Program-made: the position numbers and the translations under genes
Source: Rhizobium leguminosarum
Lineage (GTDB): Bacteria; Pseudomonadota; Alphaproteobacteria; Rhizobiales; Rhizobiaceae
DNA: 64,000 nt
Direction of reading: 5' to 3'
Assembly (NCBI RefSeq): GCF_002953715.1
Contig: NZ_CP025012.1
Coordinates: 1,364,001-1,428,000, forward strand
The notes under the pieces: model-generated
What the model saw: the letters and a program-made list of their open reading frames with translations, nothing else
Database searches by the model: none
Told to the model about the DNA's origin: nothing
Shown here: piece after piece, positions 48,519 to 64,000 of the stretch
Layout of the letters: every line of letters begins with the position of its first letter
Numbering within the stretch: the stretch's first letter is position 1

Positions 48519-49409
48519 CTATGCCTTCAAGTGGAGCCGCGCCGCATAAAGCGCGATCGCCGCCGCATTCGAGACGTTGAGCGATTTGATCGCGCCCGGC
48601 ATGTCGAGACGGGCAAGTGCGTTGACGGTTTCCCGCGTCTTCTGCCGAAGCCCCTTGCCCTCCGAGCCGAGCACCAGCGCCACCTTCTCGCCGGAGAAGG
48701 TGCCTTCGAGCGGCGCCGGACCTTCCGAATCGAGGCCGATGGTGGAGAAGCCGAGCTTGTGCAATTCGCCGAGCGCATCGGCGAGATTGGTAACCTGTAT
48801 ATAAGGTATCAGTTCCAGCGCGCCGGAGGCAGACTTGGCGAGCACGCCCGATTCGGTCGGGCTATGTCGCTGTGTGGTGATCACCGCACCCGCATTGAAG
48901 GCGACGGCCGAGCGCATGATCGCGCCGACATTGTGCGGATCCGTGACTTGGTCGAGGACGAGCAGGAGGGGGCTGTCCTTCAGCGCTTCGAGCCGGCGTA
49001 CCGGAAGCGGCCTTGTTTCCAACATCACGCCCTGATGGATCGCCTCAGGGCCGAGCACCTTGTCGATCTCCTGCGGCGAGACGATCTCGAAGGGAATGCC
49101 GAGCGCCTCGACGTCGACTTCGAGGCGCGCGAGTGCGTTCTGCGTCACGAACAGCTTGATCTTCTTGCGCTCGGGATTGTCGAGCGCCGCGCGCACCGTA
49201 TGCAGGCCATAGAGATGCACCTGGTCGGGCGCAAGCGCCGGCGGCTTCCAGTCTTCGCCGCCGCGCTTTCGCTTCTGCGGCTGAGGCGTCGGAATCTCCC
49301 CGCGTTCGCGCTTGGCGTCACGGTGGGCGCGCCGCAGAGTGGCGTAATGCGTATCCTTGGCGGATGGGTCTGTCGCGGTCTTGCCGCCGGATTTGTTGTC
49401 TTTGCTCAT
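48519..49409 (-). CDS. rlmB: 23S rRNA (guanosine-2'-O-)-methyltransferase RlmB (TrmH/SpoU family)
   Basis: Methylates a ribose in 23S rRNA using SAM. The 296-residue protein has a basic N-terminal extension (about 55 residues, HRDAKRERGEIPTPQPQKRK), the substrate-binding domain VHLYGLHTVRAALDN, and the knotted SPOUT domain with motif 1 LVLDQVTDPHNVGAIMRSA, motif 2 LVLGSEGKGLR and motif 3 LNVSNAAAIALY. It is divergent from the tRNA-Tyr/tRNA-Gly/tuf unit. Another TrmH paralogue cannot be excluded, but RlmB fits best. Confidence 0.88.
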   Translation of the reverse strand: MSKDNKSGGKTATDPSAKDTHYATLRRAHRDAKRERGEIPTPQPQKRKRGGEDWKPPALAPDQVHLYGLHTVRAALDNPERKKIKLFVTQNALARLEVDVEALGIPFEIVSPQEIDKVLGPEAIHQGVMLETRPLPVRRLEALKDSPLLLVLDQVTDPHNVGAIMRSAVAFNAGAVITTQRHSPTESGVLAKSASGALELIPYIQVTNLADALGELHKLGFSTIGLDSEGPAPLEGTFSGEKVALVLGSEGKGLRQKTRETVNALARLDMPGAIKSLNVSNAAAIALYAARLHLKA

Positions 49410-49511
49410 GCAGCTTTATAGCCATGGCGCTCGCTGCCGCATAGGCTTTCTTTCATATGCCGGCTTTCGGTGGCGAATGAAATTTTTCGTGTTTTTTCCG
49501 TTGTCATCGTG

Positions 49512-49540
49512 TTGACAGACTGAAATGCTCCGGTCATATA
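49512..49540 (+). promoter_or_regulatory. Promoter of the tRNA-Tyr / tRNA-Gly unit
   Basis: TTGACA (49512-49517), exactly 17 bp, CATATA (49535-49540). The tRNA-Tyr gene begins 72 bp further. This is the best consensus promoter in the tuf region. Confidence 0.75.
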
Positions 49541-49611
49541 CGCGGCGCAGACGACGGGCGGCAATGCTTCGAAGTCTGACGAACTTGGTCTTGCGATCCG
49601 GACGAAAAACT

Positions 49612-49696
49612 GGAGAGATGCCCGAGTGGTTAAAGGGGACGGACTGTAAATCCGTTGGCTCAGCCTACGTTGGTTCAAATCCAACTCTCTCCACCA
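49612..49696 (+). tRNA. tRNA-Tyr (anticodon GTA)
   Basis: 85 nt with acceptor stem GGAGAGA/TCTCTCC, anticodon stem ACGGA/TCCGT with loop CTGTAAA (anticodon GTA), a long class II variable arm, T arm with GGTTCAAATCC and an encoded CCA. Confidence 0.95.
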
Positions 49697-49720
49697 TTCG
49701 TCATCGGATCGGACCACCCC

Positions 49721-49794
49721 GCGGGTATAGCTCAATGGTAGAGCAGCAGCCTTCCAAGCTGAATACGCGGGTTCGATTCCCGCTACCCGCTCCA
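49721..49794 (+). tRNA. tRNA-Gly (anticodon TCC)
   Basis: 74 nt with acceptor GCGGGTA/TACCCGC, D arm AGCTCAATGGTAGAGC, anticodon loop CTTCCAA (anticodon TCC), T arm GCGGGTTCGATTCCCGC and encoded CCA. It lies 24 bp after tRNA-Tyr, so both come from one transcript. Confidence 0.95.
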
Positions 49795-49993
49795 GTTTCC
49801 GTTAAGCCACCTTATACGACCGCTGCCGCGGTCGTCCCGAGATGTCTCCGGCGCTGGCGGAGAAGCTGACGATTGCGGTTATCGGCTGGCAGGGAAGGGC
49901 GCTCGACGCCGAACGTCTATGGCGTGTCTCAGGCGGTTCATGCGATTTTCTCTAAGATTTCAGCGATTTTCGAGGGGGCTTTGGCGAATCGCC

Positions 49994-50022
49994 TTGCAGG
50001 CGGCGAATTGTCTCCCATATGC
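49994..50022 (+). promoter_or_regulatory. Possible additional tuf promoter
   Basis: TTGCAG (49994-49999), 16-17 bp, CATATG/ATATGC (50016-50022). It lies in the 347-bp gap between tRNA-Gly and tuf, which otherwise holds no recognised feature. Readthrough from the tRNA promoter is also possible because no terminator was seen in the gap. Confidence 0.4.
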
Positions 50023-50141
50023 GCTGTCAGGCCAAGTTTGGCGTCTGCAATTAAGTCTTGCGCAATGTCGCCGAAAGCCTTAAACGGCGGCACTAAACCG
50101 GTTCGCCGGGGCCACCATTTTCGTTCACAGGAAGCATTCAA

Positions 50142-51317
<1,176 letters not shown>

Positions 51318-51343
51318 CTTTCGAGTTATCCGCAATTATGAAG

Positions 51344-51369
51344 ACCCCGCTGGAAACAGCGGGGTTTTT
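51344..51369 (+). terminator. tuf terminator
   Basis: ACCCCGCTG/CAGCGGGGT stem (51344-51352 and 51357-51365) with a GAAA tetraloop and a TTTTT tail. Confidence 0.9.
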
Positions 51370-51441
51370 CATTTTCATGGCTTCCTGTAGGTTTAACAGG
51401 TGTTGTAAAAATATCGTTAAATTGGCCTGTCACAGTATTTT

Positions 51442-51456
51442 GTTCATCTCACGTTC
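51442..51456 (+). promoter_or_regulatory. LexA-type operator upstream of a 44-codon gene
   Basis: GTTC-N7-GTTC (spacer atctcac) centred about 70 bp upstream of the ATG at 51520 and downstream of the tuf terminator. It matches the rhizobial LexA consensus; the second half site is preceded by C rather than the preferred T. No clear -35/-10 pair was identified around it. Confidence 0.55.
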
Positions 51457-51519
51457 AGAAACCGGTTTGTGATTGGACCATTGTAGTCCAGACTCCTTCT
51501 TGCAAAGAGGAGAGCCCGG

Positions 51520-51654
51520 ATGATTCCAAAGGCCACATTCGCTGCGACGATATTCGCGATGTATGTTTTCACGATGTTTTTCATCGCTGCAATACCGCAA
51601 GAAGTTGTTCAGTCTGCCGTAGTGCAGATTGGCGAGGTAAGTGTCGTCAAGTGA
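51520..51654 (+). CDS. 44-residue single-span membrane protein, possibly SOS-induced
   Basis: A short frame with a strong ribosome site (agaggaga) seven bases before the ATG. The product has a hydrophobic helix (ATIFAMYVFTMFFIAAI, residues about 9-25) after a short basic N terminus (MIPKATF) and a polar, mildly acidic tail (PQEVVQSAVVQIGEVSVVK). A LexA-type box lies 64-78 bp upstream. Like the 28-residue peptide at 10721, it is a tiny membrane protein apparently under SOS control; the two share no obvious sequence similarity. No family is recognised. Confidence 0.6.
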   Translation: MIPKATFAATIFAMYVFTMFFIAAIPQEVVQSAVVQIGEVSVVK

Positions 51655-51825
51655 CGACCTTTGCCGAACATCGCAGGGTTCTGCGATGTTCGGAAATGAT
51701 CGGCCAGGTGCTCCCGGATAGGATGCTCCTGGCGACGCGGGGGTGAACCCTTGCATGACGCTCGCTTGCTCTTCGCGCGGAAGCGTCTATCTATGCCTCC
51801 GATTTCATGACGCGGAGGATATTCC

Positions 51826-52719
51826 ATGAAGAGACGTATTCTATTCACCGGCGGTTCGGGCAAGGCAGGTCGCCATGCGGTGCCGTGGCTCGTCAATGCC
51901 GGCTACGAGGTTCACAACCTCGATCTCGTGCCGCTGGATAGCCCCGGCGTCACCAATCTCATCGCCGACATCACCGATAGCGGTCAGGTCTTCAACGCGC
52001 TTTCGATGCATCGCGATTTTCCCGATCTCGATGCGGGCAGGGGCGTGCAGCCCTTCGACGCCGTCGTGCATTTCGCCGCCATCCCGCGCATTCTGATCAA
52101 GCCCGATAACGAAACCTTCCGCATCAACACGATGGGCACCTATAATGTCATCGAGGCGGCGGTGAAGCTCGGCATCAGGAAGATTATCGTCGCATCGAGC
52201 GAGACGACCTACGGCGTCTGCTTCGCCGAAGGCCATCGCGATTTCCACCAGTTCCCGCTGGAGGAGGACTACGACGTCAATCCGATGGATTCCTACGGCC
52301 TTTCCAAGGTCGTCAACGAAAAGACGGCGCGCGCCTTTGCCGAACGTTCCGGCTTCGACATCTATGCGCTGCGCATAGGCAACGTCATCGAGCCGCACGA
52401 ATACGAGAGGTTTCCGACCTTTTTCGCCAATCCCGAGATGCGCAAGCGCATCGCCTGGAGCTATATCGACGCCCGCGACCTCGGGCAGATCTGTCATCTC
52501 TGCATTGAGAAGGACGGCCTCGGCTATCAGGTCTTCAACGCCGCCAACGACACCGTCTCGGCCAATACGCCGTCGAAGGAGCTCGCGAAGCGATTCTTTC
52601 CGAACGTGCCCTTCACCCGCGAGATCGGCGAATATGAGGGCCTGCTCTCCAACCGCAAGATCCGCGAGGTGCTGGGCTTTAAGGAAGAACACGATTGGCG
52701 GAAATATGTGAAGGTCTGA
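51826..52719 (+). CDS. NAD-dependent epimerase/dehydratase family protein
   Basis: A 297-residue extended SDR enzyme. The Rossmann motif is ILFTGGSGKAGRH (variant of GxxGxxG) at residues 5-17, the catalytic pair is Tyr-Lys in MDSYGLSKVVNEK (about 155-167), and the serine is in VASSETTYG. The substrate is likely a nucleotide sugar or sugar acid but cannot be decided. The ATG has a good ribosome site (cggagga). It lies between tuf and tRNA-Trp, where many alphaproteobacteria have no gene. Confidence 0.82.
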   Translation: MKRRILFTGGSGKAGRHAVPWLVNAGYEVHNLDLVPLDSPGVTNLIADITDSGQVFNALSMHRDFPDLDAGRGVQPFDAVVHFAAIPRILIKPDNETFRINTMGTYNVIEAAVKLGIRKIIVASSETTYGVCFAEGHRDFHQFPLEEDYDVNPMDSYGLSKVVNEKTARAFAERSGFDIYALRIGNVIEPHEYERFPTFFANPEMRKRIAWSYIDARDLGQICHLCIEKDGLGYQVFNAANDTVSANTPSKELAKRFFPNVPFTREIGEYEGLLSNRKIREVLGFKEEHDWRKYVKV

Positions 52720-52887
52720 ACGGACCTTGGTCAGGCGATTGAAAAGCCGATCGTTCGCATATCCAGAGAATGGCTTTGAAAATCGAAAATCGTGCTTGCC
52801 AATCCCGTGCCGTCGTCTTAAAGGGAGCGCCATGCTTTTCAGCAGCGATTTGCGGGCCTTGGCCCAGGCGCTGAATGATCGGTATGA

Positions 52888-52963
<76 letters not shown>

Positions 52964-53158
52964 TTTTCCTGGATGCGGGACAGCGCGCACATGCTCGCGG
53001 CATTTCCGGCCGGGGATTGTTTGGTGGTAAGTAATTTCGTTAAACTTCGGTTTCCCTCTTGTGTATTCGGAAATCGGTGTTTATTTAGGGTTCAACAGAC
53101 ACGCGGTGCGTGGGGCTGATAGTTTCAGCTTTACGCGCCGTAATTGCGTGGGCAGTCG

Positions 53159-53359
53159 ATGGCATCCAAATCCAATCCGTTTGCGTTTCTGCAGCAGGTT
53201 CGCTCCGAGACGTCCAAAGTTACATGGCCGTCGCGCCGCGAGACCATGATCTCGACGGTCATGGTGCTGGTGATGGTGGTTTTCGCCGCGCTGTTTTTCT
53301 TTGCCGCTGACCAGCTGATCGGCTGGGCTCTGAGCTTCGTGCTGAATACCGGCAACTGA
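53159..53359 (+). CDS. secE: Preprotein translocase subunit SecE
   Basis: Small essential subunit of the SecYEG channel. The 66-residue protein has the conserved cytoplasmic amphipathic segment FLQQVRSETSKVTWPSRRET and one membrane helix (TVMVLVMVVFAALFFFAADQ). I chose the ATG at 53159 since the family N terminus begins there; a TTG five codons upstream is unlikely. nusG starts 17 bp after its stop, the universal order. Confidence 0.95.
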   Translation: MASKSNPFAFLQQVRSETSKVTWPSRRETMISTVMVLVMVVFAALFFFAADQLIGWALSFVLNTGN

Positions 53360-53376
53360 TACGGGTGGAAATGAAA

Positions 53377-53907
53377 ATGGCGGCACGTTGGTACATCGTC
53401 CACGCATATTCCAATTTTGAAAAGAAGGTGGCTGAAGATATCGAGAACAAGGCTCGCCAGAAGGGGCTTGAGCACCTGTTCGAGAAGATCCTCGTCCCGA
53501 CCGAAAAGGTGGTGGAAGTGCGTCGCGGACGCAAGGTCGATTCGGAGCGCAAGTTTTTCCCGGGCTATGTCATGGTCCGTGCCAACCTGACGGACGAAGC
53601 CTACCATCTGATCAAGAATACGCCGAAGGTCACAGGTTTCCTCGGCTCCGACAATAAGCCTGTTCCGATTCCGGACTACGAAGCCGAGCGCATTCTCGGT
53701 CAGGTCCAGGAAGGTGTCGAGCGGCCGAAGGCCTCCATTACCTTCGAGATCGGCGAGCAGGTCCGCGTTTCCGACGGCCCATTCGCGTCGTTCAATGGCA
53801 CGGTTCAGGATGTGGACGAAGAGCGTTCGCGCCTGAAGGTGGAAGTGTCGATCTTCGGCCGCGCAACGCCGGTCGAGCTGGAATACGCTCAGGTCGAGAA
53901 GGTCTGA
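53377..53907 (+). CDS. nusG: Transcription termination/antitermination factor NusG
   Basis: Binds RNA polymerase and links it to Rho or to the ribosome. The 176-residue protein has the NGN domain (RWYIVHAYSNFEKKVAEDI, FPGYVMVRANL, VTGFLGSDNKPVPI) and a C-terminal KOW domain (EIGEQVRVSDGPFASFNGTV). I use the ATG at 53377 with ggtggaa seven bases upstream; an ATG at 53371 and a GTG at 53365 are also in frame. Confidence 0.96.
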   Translation: MAARWYIVHAYSNFEKKVAEDIENKARQKGLEHLFEKILVPTEKVVEVRRGRKVDSERKFFPGYVMVRANLTDEAYHLIKNTPKVTGFLGSDNKPVPIPDYEAERILGQVQEGVERPKASITFEIGEQVRVSDGPFASFNGTVQDVDEERSRLKVEVSIFGRATPVELEYAQVEKV

Positions 53908-53945
53908 TCGCAGAAACTGGAGGCTGGCCCTTGCGGCCTGTTTCC

Positions 53946-54040
53946 TGCGGACCTTGTCCGCACCCGCGTGGAAGGTGAGGGGTCTTAGCCGGACCCTAAT
54001 GATCCGCACCACGCAACCGCAGCCGCCGGAGAGATCCGGC
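53946..54040 (+). promoter_or_regulatory. Structured leader of rplK-rplA
   Basis: The 176-bp gap between nusG and rplK contains perfect short hairpins TGCGGAC/GTCCGCA (53946-53962) and GCCGGA/TCCGGC (54025-54040, GAGA loop). In E. coli ribosomal protein L1 represses this operon by binding the leader; whether these hairpins are that site is inference. Confidence 0.4.
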
Positions 54041-54083
54041 ATCACGGGCCGGGCGACCGGTCGTTCATGAAAGGCAGAGAGAT

Positions 54084-54515
54084 ATGGCTAAGAAAGTTGC
54101 AGGCCAGCTCAAGCTTCAGGTCAAGGCAGGATCGGCAAACCCGTCCCCGCCGATTGGTCCGGCGCTTGGTCAGCGTGGCATTAACATCATGGAATTCTGC
54201 AAGGCGTTCAATGCCGCCACGCAGGAAATGGAAAAGGGCATGCCGATCCCGGTCGTCATTACCTATTACCAGGACAAGTCCTTCACCTTCGCAATGAAGC
54301 AGCCGCCGGTCAGCTACTGGCTGAAGAAGGAAGCGAAGATCACATCCGGTTCCAAGACGCCCGGCAAGGGCGCCAAGGCCGGCTCCCTCACCAAGGCTCA
54401 GATCAAGTCGATCGCAGAAGCCAAGATGAAGGATCTGAACGCAGCGGATATCGAAGGTGCAATGGCGATGATCGAGGGCTCTGCCCGCGCCATGGGCCTG
54501 GAAGTGGTGGGTTAA
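54084..54515 (+). CDS. rplK: 50S ribosomal protein L11
   Basis: Large-subunit protein of the GTPase-associated centre. The 143-residue protein has the N-terminal [20 protein letters not shown] with the proline-rich hinge and the C-terminal rRNA-binding domain ([20 protein letters not shown]). It starts with MAKKVAGQ, and is followed after 4 bp by rplA. Confidence 0.97.
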   Translation: MAKKVAGQLKLQVKAGSANPSPPIGPALGQRGINIMEFCKAFNAATQEMEKGMPIPVVITYYQDKSFTFAMKQPPVSYWLKKEAKITSGSKTPGKGAKAGSLTKAQIKSIAEAKMKDLNAADIEGAMAMIEGSARAMGLEVVG

Positions 54516-54519
54516 GATC

Positions 54520-55221
54520 ATGGCTGGTAAGCGCACGCAGAAGATCAATGAAGGTGTTGATCCCACCAAGCTCTACGCTCTGACCCTGGCCATCGGCATG
54601 GTCAAGGAACGGGCTGTCGCCAAGTTCGACGAAACCATCGAAGTCTCGATGAACCTCGGCGTTGACCCGCGCCATGCGGACCAGATGGTTCGCGGCGTCG
54701 TCAATCTGCCGAACGGCACCGGCCGTACGGTTCGCGTTGCCGTCTTCGCTCGTGGCGCCAAGGCTGACGAAGCCAAGGCTGCTGGTGCCGATATCGTCGG
54801 CGCCGAAGAGCTCGTCGAAATCGTCCAGGGCGGCAAGATCGAATTCGATCGCTGCATCGCCACCCCCGACATGATGCCGCTCGTCGGCCGTCTCGGTAAG
54901 GTTCTCGGCCCCCGCGGCATGATGCCGAACCCGAAGGTCGGCACCGTCACCATGGACGTCGCCGGAGCTGTCAAGGCTTCCAAGGGCGGCGCTGTCGAGT
55001 TCCGCGTCGAGAAGGCTGGCATCGTCCATGCCGGCATCGGCAAGGCCTCTTTCGACGCCAAGGCTCTGGAAGAAAACATCCGTGCCTTTGCGGACGCCGT
55101 CATCAAGGCGAAGCCGGCGGGCGCCAAGGGCAACTACGTCAAGCGCGTGGCGATTTCCTCGACCATGGGTCCGGGCGTCAAGATCGAGCCCGGCTCGGTC
55201 ACCGGTGCGCCGGCTGCATAA
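54520..55221 (+). CDS. rplA: 50S ribosomal protein L1
   Basis: L1-stalk protein and translational repressor of its own operon. The 233-residue protein shows the family signature [17 protein letters not shown] and the rRNA-binding [25 protein letters not shown]. The ATG at 54520 is four bases after the rplK stop, so the two are translationally coupled. Confidence 0.97.
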   Translation: MAGKRTQKINEGVDPTKLYALTLAIGMVKERAVAKFDETIEVSMNLGVDPRHADQMVRGVVNLPNGTGRTVRVAVFARGAKADEAKAAGADIVGAEELVEIVQGGKIEFDRCIATPDMMPLVGRLGKVLGPRGMMPNPKVGTVTMDVAGAVKASKGGAVEFRVEKAGIVHAGIGKASFDAKALEENIRAFADAVIKAKPAGAKGNYVKRVAISSTMGPGVKIEPGSVTGAPAA

Positions 55222-55549
55222 GTTTATTGCCGGGCTTTAAGTCCGGCGACTGAATTTCCGGCCTCGCAAGGGGCCGGAATATTCCGGAGAAATCCGGAAT
55301 CCTGTCCGAGATTGCAGGTGGTTTTCCCTTAATCACTTTGCCTGCATGAGACGGGTAAGACCCGAATTGCATGAAGTTCGCTTCTAGGAACTCGGTTCGA
55401 GCCTTGGATGCCTTGTGCCTCTTTAGCCTTGATGGGGCGAGAGCGCGGGGGGACAGGATCCTCAAGCGTCGCTTGGGATCTCGCATGATCCCAGGAGGCA
55501 AAAGGCAACCGGCGGGCCCGTTTTTGGTCCCGCCAACTGGAGATAGGCA
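55222..55549 (+). promoter_or_regulatory. rplJL leader (probable L10-binding region)
   Basis: 328 bp without a gene. It contains consecutive hairpins: TTCCGGCCT/GGGCCGGAA near 55254-55279, ATTCCGG/CCGGAAT near 55279-55300, a GCAGG/CCTGC pair near 55315-55346, and GGCGGGcCC/GGtCCCGCC (55511-55534) directly before the ribosome site of rplJ. In bacteria this gap normally holds the L10(L12)4 autoregulatory leader; I infer the same here without having matched the binding motif. Confidence 0.55.
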
Positions 55550-56068
55550 GTGGAAAGAGCGGAAAAACGCGAATTCGTCACGGAACTGAACGAAGTCTTC
55601 AAGGCTTCGGGCTCAGTTGTCGTGGCCCACTATGCTGGTGCTACAGTCGCGCAAATGAACGATTTTCGTTCGAAGATGCGCGCAGCTGGCGGCACCGTCA
55701 AAGTCGCGAAGAACCGCCTGGCCAAGATCGCCCTTCAGGGTACGGAAGCGGAAGGGATGTCCAATCTCTTCAAGGGTCAGACGCTGATTGCATACAGCAC
55801 CGATCCCATCACCGCTCCGAAAGTCGTCATGGATTTCGCCAAGACCAATGACAAGATCATTGTTCTGGGCGGCGCCATGGGAACAACCACGCTCAACGCC
55901 GATGCAGTCAAGTCGCTTGCGACCCTGCCTTCGCTCGATGAGCTGCGTGCGAAGCTGCTGGGCATGATCCAGACACCGGCTACCCGCATCGCTGGGGTTG
56001 TTGCAGCACCGGCAAGCCAGCTTGCCCGCGTGTTTGCGGCCTACGCCAAGAAGGACGAAGCCGCGTAA
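55550..56068 (+). CDS. rplJ: 50S ribosomal protein L10
   Basis: Base of the L7/L12 stalk. The 172-residue protein begins [18 protein letters not shown], with the rRNA-binding domain ([16 protein letters not shown]) and the C-terminal helix that carries L7/L12 dimers ([20 protein letters not shown]). The start is a GTG at 55550 with ggaga eight bases upstream. rplL follows after 58 bp. Confidence 0.96.
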   Translation: MERAEKREFVTELNEVFKASGSVVVAHYAGATVAQMNDFRSKMRAAGGTVKVAKNRLAKIALQGTEAEGMSNLFKGQTLIAYSTDPITAPKVVMDFAKTNDKIIVLGGAMGTTTLNADAVKSLATLPSLDELRAKLLGMIQTPATRIAGVVAAPASQLARVFAAYAKKDEAA

Positions 56069-56126
56069 GGCGGTTTTTCGCTGTTTATAATCAACCGGTT
56101 CGAACCGAACAAAAGGAACTAGTAAA

Positions 56127-56504
56127 ATGGCTGATCTCGCAAAGATCGTTGACGACCTCTCCTCGCTGACCGTTCTGGAAGCTGCAGAACTGTCGAAGCT
56201 TCTTGAAGAAAAGTGGGGCGTTTCCGCTGCTGCTCCGGTAGCTGTTGCTGCCGCTGCCGGTGGTGCCGCTGCTGCTGTCGTTGAAGAAGAAAAGACCGAA
56301 TTCGACGTCATCCTCGTCGAAGCTGGTGCCAACAAGATCAACGTCATCAAGGAAGTCCGCGCCATCACGGGTCTCGGCCTCAAGGAAGCCAAGGACCTCG
56401 TTGAAGCCGCTCCGAAGGCTGTCAAGGAAGGCGTCAACAAGGCTGAAGCCGCTGACATCAAGAAGAAGCTTGAAGACGCTGGCGCCAAGGCCGACGTCAA
56501 GTAA
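56127..56504 (+). CDS. rplL: 50S ribosomal protein L7/L12
   Basis: Stalk protein that recruits translation GTPases. The 125-residue protein has the dimerising N-terminal domain, the Ala-rich hinge ([20 protein letters not shown]) and the C-terminal domain with [19 protein letters not shown] and [14 protein letters not shown] good ribosome site (aaaggaac) precedes the ATG. Codon use is strongly biased. Confidence 0.97.
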   Translation: MADLAKIVDDLSSLTVLEAAELSKLLEEKWGVSAAAPVAVAAAAGGAAAAVVEEEKTEFDVILVEAGANKINVIKEVRAITGLGLKEAKDLVEAAPKAVKEGVNKAEAADIKKKLEDAGAKADVK

Positions 56505-56518
56505 TCTTAAACTGCTTT

Positions 56519-56544
56519 GGGAGGCAGTATTTCTACTGCCTCCC
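56519..56544 (+). terminator. Attenuator/terminator between rplL and rpoB
   Basis: Perfect 11-bp stem (56519-56529 and 56534-56544) with a 4-nt loop and a delayed T run (cgttttt at 56551-56557). In E. coli an attenuator at the same place lets only part of the transcripts reach rpoB. Confidence 0.65.
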
Positions 56545-56565
56545 ATTTGCCGTTTTTCTGAACGA

Positions 56566-56603
56566 ATTACCCAAAAGCCGCGTCGAAACGGCTTTTGGGT
56601 AAT
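56566..56603 (+). other. Second hairpin in the rplL-rpoB gap
   Basis: A perfect 15-bp inverted repeat (56566-56580 with 56589-56603) around an 8-nt loop, without a T run. It lies 163 bp before the rpoB start. It could be an RNase III-type processing site, as in the E. coli rplL-rpoB gap, or a short inserted palindrome. Confidence 0.55.
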
Positions 56604-56766
56604 GGGTTCTTCAAAAGGATGGTCTCGCACCGAGGGCAGCACAGCAATCCGAGCTGAGCGTTTTCTGGGGTCGGACGAGATTGAACTACTCATTGATTGA
56701 CGGGATCGACTGGCCATCGGTTCCCGTCCGTTGCAGGCCCGGGTGCAAGATTTTGAAGGAGCGACG

Positions 56767-60906
<4,140 letters not shown>

Positions 60907-60917
60907 GCACTTGATAG

Positions 60918-60945
60918 GGCGTGCGCTGCCAATGCAGCGCACGCC
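60918..60945 (+). other. Strong hairpin in the rpoB-rpoC gap
   Basis: A perfect 12-bp GC-rich stem (60918-60929 and 60934-60945) with a CAAT loop, beginning 12 bases after the rpoB stop. No T run follows, so it is more likely an mRNA processing or stability element than a terminator. The rest of the 190-bp gap shows no feature apart from the rpoC ribosome site. Confidence 0.55.
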
Positions 60946-61078
60946 GGTCCCGCCGGGCGCCGTATCCGTGTCGGCCCGGAAGGGAAGTTTCGCCGCATCT
61001 AGCGGTTATTCTCGTTTAAGCGAGGGAGGCGGCTCCCGGGAATTTGCCGCCGACCATCGCATTTTAAGGGCGCTTTAG

Positions 61079-64000
<2,922 letters not shown>

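Overview
The window is a GC-rich stretch of an alphaproteobacterial chromosome, almost certainly a Rhizobium of the R. leguminosarum / R. etli group. The basis is the gene order (nuoMN-birA-rnj-mce-proS-lolCD-dnaE; divK-pleD-rpmG; pyrBC-plsY-dprA-topA-rnr; tuf-tRNA-Trp-secE-nusG-rplKAJL-rpoBC), the rhizobial type of LexA operator (GTTC-N7-GTTC), an sRNA locus matching the alpha-r9 position upstream of proS, and short rhizobial interspersed palindromes. No phage, IS element or CRISPR array was seen. The content is mostly core housekeeping genes.

Layout. 1-5.9 kb: end of the NADH dehydrogenase operon (nuoM, cut by the window edge, and nuoN), then birA, RNase J, methylmalonyl-CoA epimerase and a DUF1467 membrane protein. 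6.1-14.4 kb: an antisense-oriented sRNA, proS, the lipoprotein-releasing ABC pair lolC-lolD, a DUF5680 gene, a 28-codon membrane peptide gene and dnaE. 14.4-18.7 kb: L,D-transpeptidase, dinB, an acetyltransferase, a HAD hydrolase and DUF3572. 18.8-22.8 kb: cell-cycle regulators divK-pleD, a ~750-bp intergenic region with a possible sRNA, rpmG and an MFS transporter. 23-33 kb: a long leftward array, DUF983, rnr, topA, dprA, plsY, pyrC-like, pyrB. 33-46.4 kb: aidB, an orphan damaged VapB-type antitoxin, RNase E with a long structured leader, amiC, a class A PBP, prfB with its programmed +1 frameshift, a hydrolase, an exported protein and nadK. 46.5-49.4 kb: tRNA-Thr and small exported or membrane proteins, a protease-inhibitor-like protein and rlmB. 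49.5-64 kb: tRNA-Tyr, tRNA-Gly, tuf, two extra genes, tRNA-Trp and the secE-nusG-rplKAJL-rpoB-rpoC superoperon; rpoC runs off the right edge.

The most interesting thread is DNA damage. Four well-placed LexA-type boxes lie directly upstream of genes: the DUF5680 gene, a 28-aa single-span membrane peptide just upstream of dnaE, dinB, and a 44-aa membrane protein inserted behind tuf. The two tiny membrane proteins resemble in size, topology and control the SOS-induced division inhibitors known from other bacteria (for example SidA of Caulobacter), and are the best candidates here for an undescribed system. Other notable points: RpoB has Leu at the position equivalent to E. coli Gln513, a classical rifampicin-resistance change; the dihydroorotase-like gene of the pyrB operon has lost the expected metal ligands; and the VapB-type antitoxin has no toxin and a frame-shifted tail.
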